A stretch of DNA of 58,016 nucleotides from a bacterium (GCA_021802115.1 JAKABA010000010.1:1-58016), one strand, 5' to 3'. Numbered from the stretch's first letter, positions 1 to 8,659 are shown. The notes: generated by a model from the letters alone, not told the origin. Program-made: numbers and translations.

Positions 1-2
1 TG

Positions 3-173
3 GAGGCGAAGCTGTTCCCGGCACCGGTGGTGCCGGGCTCGGTCAGCCGGCCGATGCCGGAGTGGCGGGAGGTCCACCGGGAACTGAAGCGGGGGCGGCA
101 CGTCACCCTGCTCCTGCTGTGGCTTTTATGCCGAGATCGACATAAAAGCCACAGCGGAAGTTTGGGGAAGTAA
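3..173 (+). pseudogene. IS21-family transposase IstA fragment
   Basis: The open frame enters from before the window and reads EAKLFPAPVV, then RPMPEWREVHRELKRG and HVTLLLLW. This matches the segment of IS21 IstA transposases just before the LLWEEYR block. Homology ends at LLLLW, where an unrelated 21-codon tail begins at a perfect inverted repeat and runs to TAA. The catalytic DDE core is absent, so this is a dead remnant cut by another recombination or insertion event. The family call rests on motif memory only. Confidence 0.6.
116..155. repeat. Perfect 15-bp inverted repeat with 10-bp spacer
   Basis: The left arm GCTGTGGCTTTTATG (116-130) and right arm CATAAAAGCCACAGC (141-155) are exact reverse complements around CCGAGATCGA. 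The dyad sits exactly where IstA homology stops. It is much AT-richer than its surroundings and has no U-tract, so it looks more like a recombinase site or element end than a terminator. Confidence 0.7.
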
Positions 174-634
174 GCGAGTCAGGAGGCGCCAGCTATATCA
201 AGCTGAGCGACGATGCCTACGGGTACGGGGAAGACCTCGATACGGTGCCGTCGGCGGCTGTCGATCTGGGCTCGGGTCAGGCTGGGCCGGAGCTCGGCTG
301 ACACCCTGACCTCTGGCCCGCGCCTGGCCGAGTGGGTGAGCGTAGAGGCGGAGCGCGGTCCAGGGAGGTTCGGCCGATGGCCCCCACTCCTGACCGGCCG
401 CCACCTTTGGCTCGATCGCCGGCATGCGTGGTCGGGCAGCACCCAGGCCACCCAGGCAGAGTCGGGGATGTCGCAAGCTGATCACAGGGGGTGGTGGCGG
501 CCCCGGACGGGGGCACACTGAACGTTCCCTGACAACCAGGTACGGAACACATGCCGCGTCGCACGTGCTCAGCCGGATGGGAACCAGTGATCGCAAGGCC
601 CCGCCAACCGGTGGGTGCAGGAGGCAGAAGAAAA
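174..634. other. Non-coding stretch before the first secreted protein
   Basis: No convincing gene, RNA or operator was recognised here. Several overlapping open frames exist on both strands, but they have shadow-type composition rich in Arg, Pro and Gly. The 3' end carries AGGAGG (619-624), the ribosome binding site of the next gene. The promoter was not located. Confidence 0.5.
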
Positions 635-3505
635 GTGAATATGTTCGCCAAGGTACGAAACGCGGGGCGGCTCATGGGCAGGGGGGAGCGCCTCCCTCGC
701 ACGTTCGTCGGGGTCCTTCCAGTCCTGGGATTGCTGGTGGGTGCCAGCTTTGTGGCCGTGGGATCGGTGAGCGCCCAGGTGCAGTCATTCGCGTCGTCCA
801 GCCCGTCGGGGGGCTCCTTCGTCCCGGTGACTCCGTACCGAGTCGCGGACACCCGGCCCAACTCGGGTTACCAGGCGGCCGGCCAGACACTGGGTGCGGG
901 GCAGACCCTCAACGTCCAGGTGACCGGTACCGCATCGGGCGACATCCCCACCGGCGCCGCCGCCGCGGTGCTCAACGTGACCGCGGTGGACCCGACGGCT
1001 TCAGGCTTCCTGACGCTGTTCCCCAGTGGGACCAGCCTGCCGGTGGTCTCGAACCTTGACTTCGTGGCCGGCGCGACCGTCCCCAATCTGGTCACGGTAC
1101 CGCTCAGTGCCAGCGGCGGGATTGCGATCTACAACCACACCGGAAGCACCAATGTCATTGTCGACGCCGAGGGCTACTACCTGAGCACGGCAGCCGCCAA
1201 CAACAGCGGTCTGTACAACTCCCTCTCCCCCACCCGGGTGTTGGGCAATCTTCAAACCGGCGCGGCGATCGGAGCGGGCCAGACCAAGACCGTGACCGTC
1301 GCCGGGACCGGCGCCGCTGACGGGGTGCCCGCGAGCGCGAGCGCGGTCGTTGTCAACGTGACGGCAGCCAACGGCACGGCGCCGAGCTTCCTGACCGTAT
1401 TCCCGGCGGGGGCGCCCCAACCGACCGCGTCCAACCTGAACTTCGGGGCCGGCCAGACGATTGCCAACCGAGTGACCGTTGGGGCCGGGTCTGCGGGACA
1501 GATCGCGCTCTACAACCACGCCGGCACGGTGAACGTGGACGTCGACGTGGACGGCTACTACACCAGTAGCTCGGGGGGTACCGGTGGTCTCTTCGTCCCG
1601 ATCACACCGGTGCGGCTGACGGACACGCGGGTGCCGCTGAACGGGACTCCGATCAGCTCAAATACCAGCGAGACCTTCAACCTCAGCAACGCCTCGATCC
1701 CTTCCAGCGCGTTAGCGGTGGCGGCTAACCTCACAGTGGTGGCTGGCGACGCCCCAGGCTATCTCACCGCCTACCCGACCGCAGACACCACGGTGCCCGT
1801 GGCCTCGGACCTGAACTGGACAGCGAACGAAATCGTGCCGAACTTCACTGTAGCGGACACGGCTGGCACGGGCCGCGTCGCCATCTTCAACAGCCAGGGT
1901 GCTACCTCTAACCTGGTGATCGACGCTTTCGGGTACTTCACGGCCACGACCAACCCGACGGTGACTGGGGTCTCGCCCACCGGCGGCCCGACAGTTGGGG
2001 GCACGTCGGTAACCATTGCCGGGACCAACTTCACGGGCGCGACGGCGGTGGACTTCGGCGGAGCGGCGGCAACAAGCTTCACGGTTGTGTCCAGCACCTC
2101 GATCACGGCGACATCGCCGGCGGGGTCGCCAGGAACGGTCAACGTGACTGTGACCACGCCGCGCGGCACCAGCGTAACCAACGGCGTGGACCAGTACACC
2201 TATGTCGCCGTGCCGACGACTCTTTCGGTGTCGGCACCGTCCACGACAACTGCTGGTGCGACGTTCAGCCTGACCGTGACTGCGAAGGACGCCAACGGGA
2301 ATACCGCAACCGGCTACACCGGTACTGTGCACTTCACCTCGACCGACGGCGCGGCCGTCCTGCCGAGCAACTACACATTCACAACAGCCGATGCGGGGGT
2401 GCACACCTTTACAGGAGTGGCTCTCAAGACCGCTGGGACTCAGACGATCACCGCCACCGACACAGTGACTGCGAGTATCGCCGGCACGAGCGGAAGCATC
2501 GCGGTGAGCGCGGCGACGGCGGCCAGCTTCGTGGTCGCAACGCCCAGCCCGCAGACTGCGGGGGTGCCCTACTCCACCTCGGTGACAGCCAGGGACCAGT
2601 ACGGCAATCTGACTGACATCACTGGCACCATCACGGTGTCGGGCACTGCCCTCGCCACCTCGCCGAGTGCTACGACCGCCAGCGAATCGCTGGGGACATT
2701 CTCCAACGGCGTGGCGACCCTAAGTGTGACCTCGGTGGACGCGACGACAGGGGCAGTACTGACGGTGACCAACACCGGCTCGGTCACGGGATCGAGTAGC
2801 ACGTTCGCGGTGAGCGCGGCGACGGCGGCCAGCTTTGTTGTGGCTGCGCCCGGTACGCAGGTCGCCGGGGTCCAGTACTCGACCTCTGTGACTGCCAAGG
2901 ACGCCTATGGCAACCTGACCAACACTGTCGGAACGGTGACGGTCTCCGGCACAGCTCTCACGGGGTCACCGAACGGGACATCGGCGAGTCAGTCGCTGGG
3001 CACATTCAGCAACGGCGTGGCAAGCCTAAATGTGACCTCGGTGGATGCGACCACAGCGGCAGTACTGACGGTGACCAACACGGCGTCGGTCACGGGATCG
3101 AGTAGCACGTTCGCGGTGAGCGCGGCGACGGCTGACGCGGGTTACGTGACAACAGTGACAGCGGGCTCGGGCCTTACCGTTGGTGGTGAGACCTTGACGC
3201 CGTCGAGCGGCGGTAGCCAGACTGTCAGTGGGACGTTCGTGGCTTCGAGTACATACACGTTCGCGATCCAGGCCGTCGACCAGTACGGCAACCTGTTCAC
3301 CGGAACTGGGAGCGTGGCGTTCACCTTCACGGCGGGGACCAGCACTGCCACCGCGACGACCACTACGCCGATCGCCATTTCAAGCGGAGTCGGCTCCTTC
3401 ACGATGAGCAGCGGTGCAACCGTGCCGTCCGGATCGACAGGCACCTCGCTCAAACTTGGCCTAACCAGCCCAGGCACCTATTACGTGACGGCTTCACTCA
3501 CGTAG
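635..3505 (+). CDS. Secreted multidomain surface protein with DTR repeats, IPT/TIG and Ig-like domains
   Basis: A protein of about 956 residues. The N-terminus is basic, followed by a hydrophobic segment ending near VSAQ, a Sec signal peptide. Three repeats of about 125 residues follow. Each opens with a PxRxxDTR-like motif (PYRVADTR, SPTRVLG, PVRLTDTR), carries an LNVTA core and ends in a VIVDAEGYY-type strand. Next come an IPT/TIG domain (SPTGGPTVGGTSVTIAG) and about four bacterial Ig-like repeats with QYGNLT motifs. There is no sorting signal or C-terminal membrane segment. I chose GTG 635 because AGGAGG lies 10 nt upstream; ATG 641 is the alternative. It is probably an adhesin or envelope-coat protein. 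No catalytic motif is visible. The same repeat recurs in the 9365-12244 protein. Confidence 0.85.
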   Translation: MNMFAKVRNAGRLMGRGERLPRTFVGVLPVLGLLVGASFVAVGSVSAQVQSFASSSPSGGSFVPVTPYRVADTRPNSGYQAAGQTLGAGQTLNVQVTGTASGDIPTGAAAAVLNVTAVDPTASGFLTLFPSGTSLPVVSNLDFVAGATVPNLVTVPLSASGGIAIYNHTGSTNVIVDAEGYYLSTAAANNSGLYNSLSPTRVLGNLQTGAAIGAGQTKTVTVAGTGAADGVPASASAVVVNVTAANGTAPSFLTVFPAGAPQPTASNLNFGAGQTIANRVTVGAGSAGQIALYNHAGTVNVDVDVDGYYTSSSGGTGGLFVPITPVRLTDTRVPLNGTPISSNTSETFNLSNASIPSSALAVAANLTVVAGDAPGYLTAYPTADTTVPVASDLNWTANEIVPNFTVADTAGTGRVAIFNSQGATSNLVIDAFGYFTATTNPTVTGVSPTGGPTVGGTSVTIAGTNFTGATAVDFGGAAATSFTVVSSTSITATSPAGSPGTVNVTVTTPRGTSVTNGVDQYTYVAVPTTLSVSAPSTTTAGATFSLTVTAKDANGNTATGYTGTVHFTSTDGAAVLPSNYTFTTADAGVHTFTGVALKTAGTQTITATDTVTASIAGTSGSIAVSAATAASFVVATPSPQTAGVPYSTSVTARDQYGNLTDITGTITVSGTALATSPSATTASESLGTFSNGVATLSVTSVDATTGAVLTVTNTGSVTGSSSTFAVSAATAASFVVAAPGTQVAGVQYSTSVTAKDAYGNLTNTVGTVTVSGTALTGSPNGTSASQSLGTFSNGVASLNVTSVDATTAAVLTVTNTASVTGSSSTFAVSAATADAGYVTTVTAGSGLTVGGETLTPSSGGSQTVSGTFVASSTYTFAIQAVDQYGNLFTGTGSVAFTFTAGTSTATATTTTPIAISSGVGSFTMSSGATVPSGSTGTSLKLGLTSPGTYYVTASLT

Positions 3506-3535
3506 GTCTGAACGCCTCCTATCTGAGGAGTGGCG

Positions 3536-3571
3536 GGAGCCTCGGTCTTGGGACCGGGGCTCCTTCGTTTT
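3536..3571 (+). terminator. Rho-independent terminator of the secreted protein gene
   Basis: GGAGCCTCGGTC (3536-3547) pairs with GACCGGGGCTCC (3552-3563) over 12 bp with one G-U pair and a TTGG loop. TTCGTTTT follows. It lies 31 bp after the stop codon. Confidence 0.85.
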
Positions 3572-3830
3572 CCGCGGGACGGTGGCTCAGCGCCAGGTCT
3601 TGAGGAGGATCATCTGAAATGCCCAGACCCAATCAAGGAACCTCCTCTGGTCCCGGACTGGAGCCTCACCCGCTGCTTGACCGCCCTTTCCTCCAGGCAC
3701 ACGGGAAAGGAGGTCAACGAGCGGATCTGTGAGGCCAAGCGGGTCAACCCGCCGGGCGCAGATCGGCCCTAGGAGGAGAAGAGGGACGTTACCCCGCTGA
3801 GTTCCGATGCGAGGCGGGCTGCTGCAGCGG

Positions 3831-4253
3831 CTACTTGACCTCGCCGCAGGGCTGGGAAAGATGCTCGTCGGCCCATCTGGCCAACCCCTGCAGGATGGGA
3901 AGCAGCGCCGCGCCGGCGCTGGTCAGTGCGTAGGTCACCCCGGGGGGCCTGGTGTCGGTCACCGTCCGTTCGACCAGACCACCCGCGGTGAGTTCCGTCA
4001 GCCGATCGGAGAGCACTGAGTCTGTGATCGCGCCCACGCCCCGCCGCAACTCGGCGTACCCGACCGGACCCGTGCTGAGCACCGCCAGGATGACAGCGCT
4101 CCACCTCTTTCCCAGGAACTCAAAGGCCCGAACGATCCCGGCATCGCACCCGTGCTCGACGTCGGCCGGCAGGGGTCGTTCAGCCTGACTTGCGCGGACC
4201 ATTATGCGCTCGATGCTACTAGGTTCGACCTCTGCGCAGCTCGTATGCCCCAT
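3831..4253 (-). CDS. HxlR-family winged-helix transcriptional regulator
   Basis: A 140-residue HxlR/DUF24 regulator. The family hallmark is a conserved Cys before the first helix (VEHGCDAGI), then FLGKRWSAVILAVL and the recognition region LRRGVGAITDSVLSDRLTEL, followed by the wing LVERTVTDTRPPGVTYALT. Members commonly sense redox, electrophile or quinone stress through that Cys and control adjacent flavoenzymes. It is divergent from an azoreductase-like gene, the classic pairing. The ATG at 4253 has TAGTAT ending 6 nt upstream (4265-4260) and no SD, consistent with a leaderless mRNA. An internal ATG at 4202 would give 123 residues and leave the whole inverted repeat outside the gene. Confidence 0.88.
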   Translation of the reverse strand: MGHTSCAEVEPSSIERIMVRASQAERPLPADVEHGCDAGIVRAFEFLGKRWSAVILAVLSTGPVGYAELRRGVGAITDSVLSDRLTELTAGGLVERTVTDTRPPGVTYALTSAGAALLPILQGLARWADEHLSQPCGEVK

Positions 4254-4274
4254 GCTGCTATACTAAACCTAGTA
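4217..4274. promoter_or_regulatory. Candidate HxlR operator (paired half-sites)
   Basis: TACTAGGTT (4217-4225) and AACCTAGTA (4266-4274) are perfect inverted copies 40 bp apart in the divergent control region of the HxlR and azoreductase genes. The right arm continues as CTAGTAACTAG, itself nearly palindromic. The regulator's candidate -10 (TAGTAT) overlaps the right arm. The assignment to HxlR is inferred from position. Confidence 0.55.
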
Positions 4275-4305
4275 ACTAGCACATGTATACCACATGGAGG
4301 GAATC

Positions 4306-4980
4306 GTGGCTCTGTACCGATTGGACGCCAGCATTCGCGTCGAGGGTTCGCACAGCCGTGCCTTGGCCGACATCGTCGAGCGGGAGTGGGCCGCCGGGCA
4401 CCCTGGGGCCCCCGTGATCCGCCGGGACCTGGGCTTCGACCCCATACCCGCCCACGCATGGCCTCTGGCGGTGCAGGCGCAGACGGCTCCCGCCGATCCG
4501 GGGCCCACGCGCGCACAGAGAGAGGCGGTGGCGCTCGCCTCCCACGAGACCGACCAGCTGCTCTCGGCCGAGGCCGCCCTTTTCGCCGTGCCGATCTATA
4601 ACTTCGGGGTGTCCCAGCACTTCAAGACTTGGGTGGACCTTGTCAACACCGATCGCCGCATGGCGGGCGAGGAACCGGCGACGGCCGGGACTCCCGCGGT
4701 ACTGGCCGTCGTACGGGGCGGCTTCTACGGACTCGGCTCGCCGCGCGAAGGATGGGACCACGCCACCGGCTGGATGCGGCGCATTCTGTCCGAGGTGTGG
4801 AAGCTCGACCTTCAGGTGGTTGAAGAGGAGTTCACTCTGGTGGGCGTCAACCCGGCCCTCGACCAGTTCCAGGACATGGCCGTCGACCTGCGCGCCAAAG
4901 CCGCGCAGACCGCCCGGGAACGAGGCCGGACCCTGGGCCGCCGGGAGGACCGAGCGCTAGAGTCAGCCGGGCTACGCTAA
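4306..4980 (+). CDS. FMN-dependent NADH-azoreductase-like flavodoxin-fold oxidoreductase
   Basis: About 224 residues with the AzoR layout: an N-terminal strand and FMN phosphate loop (LYRLDASIRVEGSHSRALAD), the family core PIYNFGVSQHFKTWVDLV, and a conserved GGFYG loop. It would reduce azo compounds or quinones with NAD(P)H in the cytoplasm. GTG 4306 was preferred over ATG 4294 because GGAGGG (4296-4301) lies just upstream and the protein then begins ALYRLDAS, matching the family. The divergent HxlR gene and the paired operator suggest induction by electrophiles. Substrate is not predictable from sequence. Confidence 0.85.
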   Translation: MALYRLDASIRVEGSHSRALADIVEREWAAGHPGAPVIRRDLGFDPIPAHAWPLAVQAQTAPADPGPTRAQREAVALASHETDQLLSAEAALFAVPIYNFGVSQHFKTWVDLVNTDRRMAGEEPATAGTPAVLAVVRGGFYGLGSPREGWDHATGWMRRILSEVWKLDLQVVEEEFTLVGVNPALDQFQDMAVDLRAKAAQTARERGRTLGRREDRALESAGLR

Positions 4981-5457
4981 CCGGCTCATGAGGCCAAGTC
5001 CGTCGCGGTCTTGCGGAGCTGCCCAGCTCTCCAACGGCGACGGGGACTCCCTAAGGCGGCTTCTGGCGGCAGACAGGTCTCTTAGCCGCAACCGGCCGCA
5101 GTTGGCAGCAGTGGCCGAGCCGGCCGGGGCGCCAGAGGAGGCTGCGGAGTAGACGACGTTGGAACCCATCGGAGCGATACTCCGGAGCCTCGCCCACTCC
5201 GAGTGTGCTCTGGAGTTAGTACCCGGCGCCGCTCTCCACGCAGCCATCCCAGGTACGGAGTTTCCGGTAGGCGACCGAGATCAACAAGAGGGGGTGCCGG
5301 CGTATCTACCCTCGCCGACCCGCTAGGCGAGATTCCCTTGTGGAAAACCGGGTTGGCCCGGCATCCTACGAGCCAGCGGGGTGCCTGAAGGGGAGAGCTG
5401 CGGTGCCCCTGGTGCGGCACGGAATCAGGCGTCCTCTCCATGCGTCGAACCAGTCCG
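4981..5457. other. Gene-free stretch
   Basis: No gene recognised. Open frames on both strands have low-complexity Arg/Pro/Ser composition and no domain motif. It begins the decayed accessory segment that runs to about 9.3 kb. Confidence 0.45.
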
Positions 5458-5646
5458 TCAGGAACGACGCCGACGGCGCGCGTCCCGGACGGCGACCATG
5501 ACCAGCTCCTGTCCATCCGGGCTGACCCGGAAGAACACGCCCTCAGGTGGGACCTCCCAATACCGCTGGGCGGTATTGGGCACAAGCCACCCCAGAGACA
5601 GATGTGATTGGCGCGGGCCGGCCATCCACTCCATGGCTGCAACCAC
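5458..5646 (-). CDS. Small ORF, possibly the tail of a decayed toxin
   Basis: A 62-codon frame. The C-terminal half (EGVFFRVSPDGQELVMVAV, then DARRRRRS) resembles the last strands of ParE/RelE-like or short nuclease proteins, but no full domain is present. It lies downstream of, and on the same strand as, the candidate antitoxin at 5721-6014, with 74 nt between. It may be the 3' part of a toxin gene whose 5' part has decayed. Reality as a gene is doubtful. Confidence 0.25.
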   Translation of the reverse strand: MVAAMEWMAGPRQSHLSLGWLVPNTAQRYWEVPPEGVFFRVSPDGQELVMVAVRDARRRRRS

Positions 5647-5720
5647 CGCCGTGGCCTGAACCGGTGCCCGCTTGGAGGGTGACTAGAGCTGCTCCAGGGC
5701 CGGTTGACTCCAGACCAGCC

Positions 5721-6014
5721 TCAAGGAGAGCGCAGTCCACCTGACCCGCAGTCACCCAGTTCGGTCTCAGACGGGCCGAGACCGAGACGACGGCGCACGT
5801 CCTCATGCGCGATCAAGGGCACCTCGCCTCGCTCATATGGACGATCGAAGTCCTGCAGCTGCGGGAGAAGGTCGGGGTCTTCAGCCAGAAGGCGGTCGAT
5901 GTCCTTGTCGATCGGATCGGCGACTCGGGCTTCCACAGGCCTGATCGTACGCTCCAGGCAGGCAACCCACACACCCGCAGCCGTGTGCTTGGTCACTGTC
6001 GCTCGCTTCTTCAA
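5721..6014 (-). CDS. Small acidic hypothetical protein, possible antitoxin
   Basis: 97 codons from a TTG start. Residues 28-75 (DPIDKDIDRLLAEDPDLLPQ, then VPLIAHEDVRRRLGL) are acidic, helical and compositionally protein-like, unlike neighbouring shadow frames. The pattern of a helical acidic body ending in HEDVRRRL is seen in small antitoxins of ParD/Phd style, but no N-terminal DNA-binding fold is clear. GTG codons downstream of the TTG are alternative starts. It stands 26 bp after the lipoprotein stop on the same strand. Confidence 0.4.
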   Translation of the reverse strand: MKKRATVTKHTAAGVWVACLERTIRPVEARVADPIDKDIDRLLAEDPDLLPQLQDFDRPYERGEVPLIAHEDVRRRLGLGPSETELGDCGSGGLRSP

Positions 6015-6040
6015 GCTGCGCCACTATCGATGCGACGGTC

Positions 6041-6610
6041 CTACCCGCTGAAGAAGTGGGCCGACTGCAGGATCGTCATCGCCGCGTTGCGTTCGGCCGC
6101 AAGCCCCGGCCCTCTCATGCACGCCACGAACTGGAAATAGTTGTCAGTCGTTGGCGGGCGCTCTATCACCACGCTGATCCAGCGATCTGCTCCCAGCCCT
6201 GAGCAGGTCGTCGTGCCTCCGGTCCCGTCCTGGATCTTCGCATGAAGCCCGTCGACCGTCATGGGACTGCCCGCCTGGCGCGCAAAGCTCCAAGTCGGCA
6301 AGCCGTTCTCCCACCACTCAACCAGGAGGGCGCCCGGCTGCAGAACAGCCAGGGGCTGACCGCAACCGCTGGTGTTGCCGGACTTGAAGCAGGGTTCCTT
6401 CAGCTGCTGATTGCTGACCGCCGCCACCATGAAGGTGAAGCTGCTCGGGGAGGACCAGGCCGCTCTCGACCAGCCCTCAGGCTGGGCGAAGCTGACCGCG
6501 TTGGCCGTCCAGTTCACAGTGGGGGCTGACGAGGAGATGGCGATGGGTAGCGCCTTGGACGCGCAGCCGACCAGGAGGAGGCCCGCAGTGAGGAACAGGA
6601 ACCCTCGCAC
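6041..6610 (-). CDS. Lipoprotein of unknown function
   Basis: About 189 residues. From GTG 6610 the protein starts MRGFLFLTAGLLLVGCAS, a short type II signal peptide with lipobox LVGC, so it should be lipidated on Cys16 and anchored outside the membrane. The mature part contains further Cys residues (EPCFKSGNTSGCGQP, TTTCSGLG, FVACMRGPG) that could form disulfides. The tail, ERNAAMTILQSAHF, resembles small secreted proteins that bind or shield surface ligands, but I do not recognise a named family. The longer frame to 6718 places the signal peptide internally and is unlikely. Confidence 0.7.
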   Translation of the reverse strand: MRGFLFLTAGLLLVGCASKALPIAISSSAPTVNWTANAVSFAQPEGWSRAAWSSPSSFTFMVAAVSNQQLKEPCFKSGNTSGCGQPLAVLQPGALLVEWWENGLPTWSFARQAGSPMTVDGLHAKIQDGTGGTTTCSGLGADRWISVVIERPPTTDNYFQFVACMRGPGLAAERNAAMTILQSAHFFSG

Positions 6611-6850
6611 ATCTGACTTAACGCCGTGTGGCCGCGGCAGGTATTGCCTGGTGTCATAAGCTAGCGGGGCTAGCTGCCCCGACCCGCAGCGCTGTGGGAC
6701 CGCCTGCGCGATTGCCAATGGCCAGGTGACACAGTGAGTGGTACCGGTACCCCGCGAGAGTCGGGAGGAGCTCTATGGTCCACCAATCCCCTGCCGACTG
6801 CCATCAGGAGACAGAGGGAAAGCAAGGGTTTAGCCAGAAACCGGGGACCA

Positions 6851-7020
6851 CCAGCCCTGATCGAGGTCGAGGTGGCGGCGGAGGTCAGGCCCGGCCACTT
6901 TCACCGAGACGCGCACTGACCGACGAGCGGGTGATCTACCGCAACGGCTACCCGGCCAGGACCTGCGCCACGAGGGGAGGCCGGCTGGAGTTGGAGATCC
7001 CCAGGATCCATCAGTGGAGC
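6851..7020 (+). pseudogene. IS256-family (Mutator) transposase fragment, frameshifted
   Basis: Frame one gives LIEVEVAAEVRPGHFHRDAH to a stop at 6919. The next frame continues LTDERVIYRNGYPARTCATR, then GGRLELEIPRI. Joined, they match the N-terminal region of IS256 transposases (E...IGA.RYER...TYRNGYR.R...T..G..EL.IPK.R). A frameshift near 6913-6919 and the loss of everything after the IPK block make this a dead relic. Confidence 0.65.
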
Positions 7021-7080
7021 TTCCTGGCCATGCTGCCAGAGCCCAGGTGGCAAATTGAGCTGGCCCTCGGGCCAGCTCAG

Positions 7081-7127
7081 AGGTGGGGAATTTCAGTGAT
7101 CAGGTCTGGGGAGTTTCAGATGATCCT
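7081..7127 (+). mobile_element. IS21-type terminal repeat region
   Basis: Two staggered copies of the repeat typical of IS21-family ends are visible: GGTGGGGAATTTCAGTGATC (7082-7101) and TGGGGAGTTTCAGATGATC (7107-7125). Tandem GGGGAxTTTCA...GATC units are the multiple terminal repeats of IS21-like elements. No intact istA or istB lies next to it, so only the end survives. Confidence 0.55.
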
Positions 7128-7303
7128 GAGCCTCGGAGATGGCATTACCACGGGTGGCGGCTTGGCCAGGGCCAACGATCTCGCCCAGGCCGACTGGGCC
7201 GTTGCGCGCCAACTGTGCATTCTGGTCAAATCGGCCGGATTGTGGAGTCGGAACCGTCCCACTACCAGCAGGCGCCTGTAGCGCTAGCATGGTAGCCGTG
7301 CTA

Positions 7304-7326
7304 CGACCAGTGTTAGACTAGTCGTA
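7304..7326 (+). promoter_or_regulatory. Leaderless promoter and operator of the Phd/PIN module
   Basis: TAGACT (7314-7319) is a -10 hexamer 7 nt before ATG 7327, with no SD, so the mRNA probably starts at the ATG. It lies inside an imperfect palindrome, CGACCAGT (7304-7311) and ACTAGTCG (7317-7324), 7 of 8 bases matching. That is a natural site for autorepression. Confidence 0.55.
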
Positions 7327-7566
7327 ATGAACATCGGAGCGTACGAGGCGCGGACTCACCTCGCGCACCTCCTGGATGAAGTGGCGGCGGGCCGACGCTT
7401 CACCATAACCAAGCACGGGGTCCCGGTTGCCGTGATAGCTCCGCCTGGCCCTGGCTATCCCCCGGAATCCCGACAGGCGACCTTGGCTGCTCTGAGAGAG
7501 TTCCGGCGAGGGCTGACCCTGGGACAGCTCGAGCTGAGCACCCTGATCGAGGAGGGACGCCGCTGA
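7327..7566 (+). CDS. Phd/YefM-family antitoxin
   Basis: 79 residues beginning MNIGAYEARTHLAHLLDEVA and continuing through FTITKHGVPVAVIAPP, the standard Phd/YefM fold in which the N-terminal half binds operator DNA. The C-terminal segment (ALREFRRGLTLGQLELSTLI) would wrap and block the toxin. It is the first gene of a two-gene operon and overlaps the PIN toxin frame by 4 nt at its stop. Promoter sequence suggests autorepression. Confidence 0.92.
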   Translation: MNIGAYEARTHLAHLLDEVAAGRRFTITKHGVPVAVIAPPGPGYPPESRQATLAALREFRRGLTLGQLELSTLIEEGRR

Positions 7567-7988
7567 CGTTCGTCCTCGACGCTTCGATCGCGCTGGCGTG
7601 GTGCTTCGCAGATCAGACGACTCCGATCTCTGAGTCCGCCCTGGATCGGCTGGGTCACGATGACGCGCTGGTGCCCAGTCTTTGGGCTCTTGAGGTCGCC
7701 AACGTGCTCGTCTTGGCGGAGCGGCGTGGCCGGCTCAACCCAGCTCAGACAGCGCGCTTCCTGGAGCTTCTCAGGCAACTTCCCATCACGGTCGAGGAGA
7801 TCGGGCGCGAGGGCATCCTCACCACCGTTCTGGACCTGGCGAGGTCAAGTGAGCTGACTGCGTACGACGCTTCATACCTGGCCCTCGCGGCGGCCTCCGG
7901 AGTGCCGCTGGCTACCGGCGATGCAGCCCTGCGACGGGCTGCTCTCGCGGTGGGTGTGGATCTGGTCATGCCATCAGAGGGTCGCTGA
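7563..7988 (+). CDS. PIN-domain ribonuclease toxin (VapC-like)
   Basis: About 141 residues: FVLDASIALAWCF (first catalytic Asp), ALEVANVLVLAERRGRL (conserved Glu), ELTAYDASYLALA (third acidic pair) and LATGDAALRRAA (fourth). All four PIN acidic positions are present, so the RNase should be active. The catalytic N-terminus lies upstream of the first canonical in-frame start (GTG 7671). The only initiation site that keeps LDAS is CTG 7563, overlapping the antitoxin stop as CTGA. Translation is therefore probably coupled and starts at a non-canonical codon. Confidence 0.85.
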   Translation: MTFVLDASIALAWCFADQTTPISESALDRLGHDDALVPSLWALEVANVLVLAERRGRLNPAQTARFLELLRQLPITVEEIGREGILTTVLDLARSSELTAYDASYLALAAASGVPLATGDAALRRAALAVGVDLVMPSEGR

Positions 7989-8659
7989 GCGGCGGGCGGG
8001 CAAGATGCTCAGGGGCGTCCCCACCTCCCCGACCGCGCTTGCAGGCATTCTCTTCGGGCACCCAGCTCACGCACTCCAGCACTTCGGTCCTTAGGGCCTC
8101 GGCTACGCTCCGCTCAGAGTCGCTTACGGGTGCAGAGGTGCCGCCAAGCCGGCACCGCACGGTGCGGGAATGACGGGAAACCACGTGAGCAATCTCGTCG
8201 AGAGCGCAGCTCTCCAGTTGGGACTCGGTCAGCCCATCGAAGCCAGGAGTTCCAGGGTGTCGGCGACCCGCTCGAGGGCAATCAGTGCGGCAGTCCCGCG
8301 GGCATTAAGCAGAGGGTCGGCTGAAACCGGTAGGTGGTTGGCGTGCGAGAGGACCAGGGCTGACGGCGCCGTGATCAGGTCGCTGTTCAACGGGACGGCG
8401 CCCAGCGTTCCGATGGCCGCCTCTGCGGGTCGGAGGCGAGGTCAGCCTGGAGACGGTTTCGCCTGGAAGTAGCTGGGTGGCTCGAAGAGCTCGTGCAATT
8501 GCCGCTTCGGCTTGGTCGACCAGCTCAGAAGATGGCCCCCAGCCGGGTTGTCCTTGGGGGGCACCGGTGCCCCGGGACTTGGGGCGGGCTCCGCCAGGTT
8601 CTTCAAACAGTTGCGTGGCGTGGCCGGCAGCGGAAGCCTCCCTGGGGGCGGCAGCCCGC
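7989..8659. other. Decayed region with one coding-like fragment
   Basis: No intact gene. On the minus strand, 8441-8229 is an open, protein-like frame without a canonical upstream start, containing PLNSDLITAPSALVLSHANH and LNARGTAALIALERVADTLE. It may be the tail of a dead gene. The rest shows only shadow frames. Confidence 0.4.

Noticed and set aside
213..521. Plus frame starting MPTGTGKTSI, resembling a Walker A of IstB
   Set aside because: Seven matching residues only; no other IstB motif follows and the frame is compositionally a shadow.
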